This document shows positions 6,370 to 10,424 of a stretch of DNA of 10,424 bases, in pieces. The stretch is from DASQHY01 sp036390175 (GTDB taxonomy: Bacteria; Acidobacteriota; Terriglobia; Acidiferrales; UBA7541): assembly GCA_036390175.1 (NCBI GenBank), contig DASWCG010000020.1, positions 1 to 10,424 of the forward strand. The letters are read 5' to 3'. The stretch's first letter is position 1, and every line of letters begins with the position of its first letter. The notes beneath the pieces are model-generated. The model had not been told where the DNA came from. It saw only the letters and a list, made by a program, of their open reading frames with translations, and made no database searches. Both the position numbers and the translations under genes were made by a program.

Positions 6370-8637
6370 TCAGGCCGAAGAGCGCTGCTTGGCGGAGCCA
6401 CCGCGCAGCAATTGGCGAATGTTTTCGAGGAGAGAATTCATTTTCTGGGGGTCGCTCGGCTGGCTGCCGAAGCGAGCTTCTTGATAAAGGCGCGTGAACT
6501 CGCCGACGGGCGTGGCCAGTTCCGCCTGCGGGAGCGTGGCGACGAATTCGAGCGGGGTTTGTGCGATGGACTTCTTCCAGCCGCGGCGCCCGAGCAGGCG
6601 CAGGAGCTGCTCGTATTGCAGCGTTGCGAGGCGCGGCGATGCGTCTTTTGGCGGGGAAAGGTGTACGCGCCAGAGTATCCAGATCATTCGTGCGAGCGCG
6701 CGTCCCCGCAGAAGGAGAAGCAGCACGAACCCCACAACGACGGCCAGCGGCACAAGGTAGGGTGAGCGCTTGGCCCATCGTTCCCACGTGGAGATTCGCG
6801 CAATGCTCCGGTCGCGAAAACGGGAATAAAAACTCCGTGCTCGCTCGGACCAGCTTTTTGAGGTATCGCGGACGCCTTGCGCCAGCGTTACTTGGTGGGC
6901 GAAGTCGTAATTGATGATCCATTCGTTCCAGGTGAGCTCGAACCAATCCCAATAGTAGGCCAGGCGTGTGAAGCGTCCCCTTTTTGAGTCGGGAGACGGC
7001 GGCGTGGGATCGAAGGTGATCCAGCCGTATTCCGGGAAATAGACCTCGACCCAGCTATGCGCGTCGCTGGCGCGGATGATGTAGTCTTCGCCGACGTCGT
7101 TGTATTCGCCCGGCAGAAATCCATTGACGTAGCGCGCGGGAATGCCGAGCGAGCGGAGCATCACGGTCATCGCGGCGGCAAAATATTCGCAGTGTCCGGC
7201 GCGGCGATTGAAGAGGAAGTACGAAAGTGGATCCTTTCCCGGCGTGCCGGAAAGATCAAGGGTATAGCCGTAGCGAGTCGCCAAATACGATTCGATTGCC
7301 GCAGCCTTGTCGTAGGCCGTGGGAGCGGAAACCGTAGTCTGGCGCGCCAGTGCGCGTATGCGAGGGTCGAGCGCGGGGAGCTGCAAATAGATGTCGCGGA
7401 TTTCAGGAGAATACGCGGAAGAGGCAGCGCGGAGCTTCTGTGGACGGACCGCGGGCACCAGTGAACTCGCTTCATAGCGCAGATTCGAGTAATTGTGAAA
7501 AGGATTGGAAAGAGCCTTGGTCTGGCGGTCCGAAAATAGAAAATTCCGGCGGACCGCGGCGAAACCTAAACCGGTAGCGGAAGAAAAGTTCCCGCGGATG
7601 GAGACGGGTTGCGACGAGACAAACAACGCATCGGAAGCCACCGGATTGAGCAGCACTCTGTAGTCCATGCGAATGGAATTCGAGCGCAAGGCGGGCGCGG
7701 CTTCGCCCAGGAAAAACCAGCCATCGCTTCCGGGGGAGAGGGTTTCGGAACTGGGTCGCAAGTTAAACCAACGCTTGCCGTCGAACGTTGTCAACACAAC
7801 GCCGCGCCAGCGAATCCGGTCGCTGCGCAGCGTCCCACCTTCGACTTTGACACGCATGACCACTGCGGAGTTTTTCTTGATTTCACCGATCTGGCCGAGT
7901 TCGACGTTATCGGAGAAGCCGGAAATCAGCGACGGCTGAAAATTCAGGGCGGAAAAATATCCGGCGGCGAGCCGCGGAAAGAGAAGGAAGATCCCCGTCC
8001 CAAACGTCAGCGCGCACACGGCAACCGCGGCGGAAGTGATTGCCAAGGCGCGGTGCAGCCGGCGGGCGGCTGGACTGCCGGCATCGAGAAGAGGCGAAAC
8101 CGCGCCTTCGGCGCTCCGGTGCATTTCGACGCCGATGAAGGTCGAGACAGCAAGGCCGAGAAAGAGCAGCAAGAGAATAAGGAACGCCGTATCTACCGTC
8201 AGAATTGCCGAGGCAAGGACCGCAGCGAAGGCGAGAAGACCGAGAAAAAAGTAATCGCGCGTCGAGGCGGCGCTATAGAGGCGCACGCCGATGGCGAAAA
8301 GCAGCAGATGAATTGCGGCGAGCAGCGCCGCATATAACGCCGGATTAGGTGCTCCCGTGGCCAGCGACCGCGAAAATATCCAAAGGTCCAGAGGAAAAAA
8401 CAGGAAGTAGGCGATGACAAGCTGGGTCGCGCGGCGATGTGATAGTTCCGGGCCATAGCCGCGCCACCAGCGGGCTCCCTTCACCAGGAGCGCGGCCGCT
8501 GCCGTCAAGACCGATACGAGGTCCACCTTGCCGGTCGAGAGCAAAGTCAATACGCCCGTCACCAGAAGGAGATAGAGCGAAATCTGCGTGTAGCGATCCA
8601 CAGAGGAGGTCGCGATGGCAGGGGCGGCGTCTTTCAT
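6370..8637 (-). CDS. TgpA-type membrane transglutaminase-like protein (DUF3488, transglutaminase core, DUF4129-like tail)
   Basis: Inner-membrane protein of 755 residues. The N-terminal part (to about 220) has roughly seven hydrophobic segments, near residues 18-34, 41-53, 72-90, 102-120, 128-148, 150-170 and 197-222. The periplasmic part begins with FSDNVELGQIGEI at 241-253, characteristic of DUF3488/TgpA. The transglutaminase core carries the expected triad: Cys483 (AGHCEYFAAAMTVMLRSLGI), His527 (DAHSWVEVYFPEYGW) and Asp543 (FDPTPP). One more membrane segment at about 626-645 precedes a cytosolic tail with the DUF4129-like pattern LQYEQLLRLLGRRGWKK. In Pseudomonas aeruginosa TgpA is essential, with transglutaminase activity reported in vitro; the natural substrate is unknown. 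I chose the ATG at 8637; a TTG at 8643 adds only two residues. A DUF58 gene, the usual partner, lies nearby with mutY in between. Confidence 0.93.
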   Translation of the reverse strand: MKDAAPAIATSSVDRYTQISLYLLLVTGVLTLLSTGKVDLVSVLTAAAALLVKGARWWRGYGPELSHRRATQLVIAYFLFFPLDLWIFSRSLATGAPNPALYAALLAAIHLLLFAIGVRLYSAASTRDYFFLGLLAFAAVLASAILTVDTAFLILLLLFLGLAVSTFIGVEMHRSAEGAVSPLLDAGSPAARRLHRALAITSAAVAVCALTFGTGIFLLFPRLAAGYFSALNFQPSLISGFSDNVELGQIGEIKKNSAVVMRVKVEGGTLRSDRIRWRGVVLTTFDGKRWFNLRPSSETLSPGSDGWFFLGEAAPALRSNSIRMDYRVLLNPVASDALFVSSQPVSIRGNFSSATGLGFAAVRRNFLFSDRQTKALSNPFHNYSNLRYEASSLVPAVRPQKLRAASSAYSPEIRDIYLQLPALDPRIRALARQTTVSAPTAYDKAAAIESYLATRYGYTLDLSGTPGKDPLSYFLFNRRAGHCEYFAAAMTVMLRSLGIPARYVNGFLPGEYNDVGEDYIIRASDAHSWVEVYFPEYGWITFDPTPPSPDSKRGRFTRLAYYWDWFELTWNEWIINYDFAHQVTLAQGVRDTSKSWSERARSFYSRFRDRSIARISTWERWAKRSPYLVPLAVVVGFVLLLLLRGRALARMIWILWRVHLSPPKDASPRLATLQYEQLLRLLGRRGWKKSIAQTPLEFVATLPQAELATPVGEFTRLYQEARFGSQPSDPQKMNSLLENIRQLLRGGSAKQRSSA

Positions 8638-8649
8638 ACGCAAACTGGA

Positions 8650-8659
8650 ATTCTAGCAT
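8650..8659 (-). promoter_or_regulatory. Possible extended -10 promoter element upstream of the tgpA-like gene
   Basis: The minus strand reads ATGCTAGAAT, identical to the element before rimO. It lies in the 81-base gap after mutY. A transcript starting about 7 bases downstream would begin near 8643, leaving a leader of only about 6 bases before the ATG at 8637. That would make the message nearly leaderless, and indeed no Shine-Dalgarno sequence is visible. A 6-base inverted repeat (TATCTG at 8674-8679, CAGATA at 8694-8699) lies just upstream. No clear -35 box is seen. Confidence 0.35.
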
Positions 8660-8718
8660 CCGGAGGCCGTGGGTATCTGCGAGACAAGCGAAACAGATAA
8701 CGCTGAACGGGAAATCGG

Positions 8719-9822
8719 TCAGTCTTGCGCGGCGGCGGCGATCTTGCGCGTGGCGCTGGAGACTGGCAGGCTGCCGAGATGCTTTAGAGCCGGGCGCCGC
8801 GACTCGGGTGCATGCGGGAGCTGCTCTACCCTGAGGAGATATGGCCTCAGCGTCAGAGCACGGTACGTCACCGCATGCCGCGCGGTTCGCAGGGGATGAA
8901 GCATGTGCACGGCTGTTTGCAACGAGCCGAACGATTTCTTCAAAAAGCCGGCCAACTGGGCGCGAGGGCTGCGGCGGACGCGCATTGCGGGGAACTGCCA
9001 CATACGGGAGAACAGGTCTGCCAGATCAGGTCCGCTTCGCCCATTCAAATTCGTTCGCCCGGGTTTAACCAACAACGTGTGACCGTGGGGATCCAAAAGC
9101 ACTGCGGCGGCAATCTGGATTTTGACCGCCGGACGCTCGGCGCGTTTTGCGGGAATTTTTTCTGTAAGACCCAGGCGCCGGGCAGTGCACCAACGCGACA
9201 GGGGACATTCCGTGCAGCGGGGCGAACGCGGCGTACAGAGCGTCGCGCCCAGTTCCATCAGGGCTTGGTTCCAGTCGCCGGGCGCGTCGGGCGCGAGGAG
9301 AACTTGCGCTTCGCCCTGGAACTTCTTCCACTGCGAAGGCGCGTGCAAATCGCCGCGCGTTCCATCGAGACGCGCGAGTACGCGCGCGACGTTGCCATCC
9401 AAGACCGCGTGCGGTTCCCCGTAAGCAATGCTCAGAACTGCTGACGCCGTATAGCGGCCCACGCCCGGAAGGGCGAGCGCCGCGTCCAAATGGCGAGGAA
9501 ATTTTCCGCCGTGGCGCGCGACAATTTCTTTTGCCCCGCGGCGGAGATTGCGCGCGCGGCTGTAATAGCCCAAGCCGGACCACAGGCGCAGCACTTCCTC
9601 GGTGCGTGCGCCGGCGAGCGAACCCACGGTGGGAAATCGCGCAATGAATTTTTCGTAGAAAGGCACGACGGCTGTGACGCGCGTCTGCTGCAGCATGATT
9701 TCAGAGAGCCAGATGCGATAGGGATCGCGTGTGCGCCGCCAGGGTAGGTCGCGCTTGCATTTGTGAAACCAGCCGAGCAGAAGCGCTTGGATACGATGGA
9801 GGTGTTTGGAGGAGAACTTCAT
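8719..9822 (-). CDS. mutY: A/G-specific adenine DNA glycosylase MutY
   Basis: Base-excision repair enzyme that removes adenine mispaired with 8-oxoguanine. It has 367 residues, a normal length. The catalytic Glu41 lies in SEIMLQQTRV, the helix-hairpin-helix in LPGVGRYTASAVLSIAYGE (118-136), and the catalytic Asp142 in VLDGNVARVLARLDG. The [4Fe-4S] ligands are C196, C203, C206 and C212 (C-x6-C-x2-C-x5-C), which separates it from plain HhH-GPD proteins. A NUDIX-like C-terminal domain spans about 233-350; where the family has the FSH/FTHR loop for 8-oxoguanine recognition, this protein has HAVTYRALTLRPY (residues 316-328). The frame is open upstream to 10014, but the added residues overlap DUF58 and look like out-of-frame translation. 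I chose the ATG at 9822, three residues after which the family alignment begins; the ATG at 9834 is an alternative. Confidence 0.96.
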   Translation of the reverse strand: MKFSSKHLHRIQALLLGWFHKCKRDLPWRRTRDPYRIWLSEIMLQQTRVTAVVPFYEKFIARFPTVGSLAGARTEEVLRLWSGLGYYSRARNLRRGAKEIVARHGGKFPRHLDAALALPGVGRYTASAVLSIAYGEPHAVLDGNVARVLARLDGTRGDLHAPSQWKKFQGEAQVLLAPDAPGDWNQALMELGATLCTPRSPRCTECPLSRWCTARRLGLTEKIPAKRAERPAVKIQIAAAVLLDPHGHTLLVKPGRTNLNGRSGPDLADLFSRMWQFPAMRVRRSPRAQLAGFLKKSFGSLQTAVHMLHPLRTARHAVTYRALTLRPYLLRVEQLPHAPESRRPALKHLGSLPVSSATRKIAAAAQD

Positions 9823-9904
9823 TTTCCGGAGCATTCTGGCACAGCGAGCTGTGCAATTCACTGGCAAAAAAAAACAGCGGGCACAGCCAGATGTGGGAGC
9901 ACCA
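9823..9904 (-). other. 82-base gap between DUF58 and mutY with T9 tract and repeats
   Basis: Read on the minus strand, this gap holds a run of nine T (9874 to 9866) preceded by a weak GGC-TGT-GCC hairpin, the inverted repeat at 9839-9854, and CAGAAT at 9833-9838, which partly resembles the TAGAAT elements before rimO and tgpA. The stem before the T run is too short to call a firm intrinsic terminator. CTGGC at 9861-9865 and GCCAG at 9886-9890 bracket the T run as another short inverted repeat. The gap may combine weak termination of the DUF58 transcript with a mutY promoter. Confidence 0.3.
9839..9854. repeat. Inverted repeat in the mutY leader region
   Basis: GCACAGC at 9839-9845 and its reverse complement GCTGTGC at 9848-9854 form a perfect 7-base inverted repeat with a 2-base centre. 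As RNA it would be a 6-bp stem with a 4-base loop. The heptamer GCACAGC occurs again at 9881-9887. The repeat lies 17 bases upstream of the mutY ATG, a position where an operator or a small leader hairpin could act. No known binding site is matched. Confidence 0.4.
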
Positions 9905-10424
9905 CTAAAGAGACTGCATAAAGATGAAATACGAGGAGCTCCAGAGATGCGTGGGGATGGAGCCGCGCGGCTGGCTGGTGATGATGATCTTGAAGAGATC
10001 GGTTTCGTCGACAAGCTGGCTGAGAAGGCCGTGGCCGCGTTCGAGCGGGCGCGATTCTAGAAGCGCAAGGTGACGCAGCACGTCGTAGATCGTTTCTCCT
10101 GCGGGCGCGAGAGGGGTGGACGCGCTTCCGGTGCGACAGGCGAGCACGGCATCAATTTCATAGAAGTGCCAAGCCAGGCAAGCGCAAAGAGTTACCGCGC
10201 GCTCAAATTTTTCAGCTGCCTGCCCGGGCGACAGGTAACCAGGCACATCGCCCGAGTACAGAAACGAGTCAAGCACCAGGACCACGCGGCGCTCGTCTTC
10301 GCGGGTGAACTCGCGGACCTTGAGCGAGCGGGAGCGCGCCGAAGCCTTCCAGTCCACGAAGCGCGCGCCATCGCTGGGTTGGTGATCGCGAATCGAGTAG
10401 AGGTCGTGGCCGCGGCCCTTTCTG
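9905..10424 (-). CDS. DUF58 domain-containing protein, C-terminal part, cut by window edge
   Basis: About 172 C-terminal residues are visible; the 5' end lies beyond base 10424. The frame is open to the edge and begins with RKGRGHDLYSIRDHQPSDGA, then RFVDWKASARSRSLKVREFT. The pattern of SxRDYxPGD, then RxIDWKASAR and VREF, defines the DUF58 domain, which resembles a von Willebrand A fold. The following VVLVLDS and the later IIITSQ strands fit that fold. DUF58 proteins usually sit in the inner membrane beside a MoxR-type AAA+ ATPase and a TgpA-like transglutaminase; they are thought to help assemble periplasmic or membrane proteins, but their function is not settled. The GTG at 10357 is an internal valine and not the start. 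Here the transglutaminase gene follows only after mutY. The N-terminal membrane segments and any moxR gene would be outside the window. Confidence 0.9.
   Translation of the reverse strand, partial: RKGRGHDLYSIRDHQPSDGARFVDWKASARSRSLKVREFTREDERRVVLVLDSFLYSGDVPGYLSPGQAAEKFERAVTLCACLAWHFYEIDAVLACRTGSASTPLAPAGETIYDVLRHLALLESRPLERGHGLLSQLVDETDLFKIIITSQPRGSIPTHLWSSSYFIFMQSL

Noticed and set aside
7609..8337. Open frame of 242 codons on the plus strand opposite the transglutaminase gene
   Set aside because: Its product is a charged, Gly/Arg/Glu-rich mixture without domain features, as expected from the reverse of a membrane-protein gene.
8674..8699. Inverted repeat TATCTG/CAGATA after mutY as an intrinsic terminator
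   Set aside because: The stem is only 6 AT-rich pairs with a 14-base loop and has no following T run, so I only mention it as a possible site near the tgpA promoter.
9823..10014. N-terminal extension of MutY by 64 residues
   Set aside because: It would overlap the DUF58 coding sequence by 110 bases and adds Ser/Arg/Cys-rich sequence with no MutY similarity; the ATG at 9822 fits the family start.
1..10424. Defence island, prophage, CRISPR array or mobile element
   Set aside because: All genes are ordinary chromosomal families on one strand, with even GC and codon use; no transposase, integrase, long repeat or tRNA was seen.

Overview
This is a GC-rich, densely coded bacterial chromosome segment. 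Every gene I can support lies on the minus strand, so transcription runs from high to low coordinates. I count eleven protein-coding genes, two of them cut by the window edges. There are no RNA genes, insertion sequences, CRISPR arrays or phage genes, and no stretch of 300 bases lacks a gene. The gene set and the high GC suggest a free-living Gram-negative-type bacterium. The IPT/NHL protein and the cinA-thpR-plsY-gpsA order remind me of Acidobacteriota. That placement is inference, because no rRNA or other phylogenetic marker is present.

Layout in transcription order. (1) 10424-9905: C-terminal part of a DUF58 protein. (2) 9822-8719: mutY, the adenine glycosylase of 8-oxoguanine repair. (3) 8637-6370: a large membrane transglutaminase of the TgpA/DUF3488 type, the usual partner of DUF58 proteins. 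(4) 6317-1: a tightly packed eight-gene run: rimO, yacG, pgpA, an IPT/NHL beta-propeller protein, cinA/pncC, thpR, plsY and the start of gpsA.

In the eight-gene run, start and stop codons overlap or sit within a few bases at nearly every junction (TAATG, ATGA, 4-nt and 7-nt gaps). This points to one translationally coupled operon that starts near rimO. Three members act in phospholipid synthesis: GpsA makes glycerol-3-phosphate, PlsY acylates it, and PgpA finishes phosphatidylglycerol. The others are housekeeping: S12 methylthiolation, a gyrase-binding zinc protein, NMN deamidation and an RNA 2',3'-cyclic phosphodiesterase. The one member without an obvious role is the IPT/NHL protein.

I see no clearly new defence or mobile system. 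Points worth a second look are the signal-less IPT/NHL protein inside the lipid operon, mutY between DUF58 and tgpA, a repeated 10-base promoter-like element, a repeat-rich mutY leader, and a changed 8-oxoguanine recognition loop in MutY.
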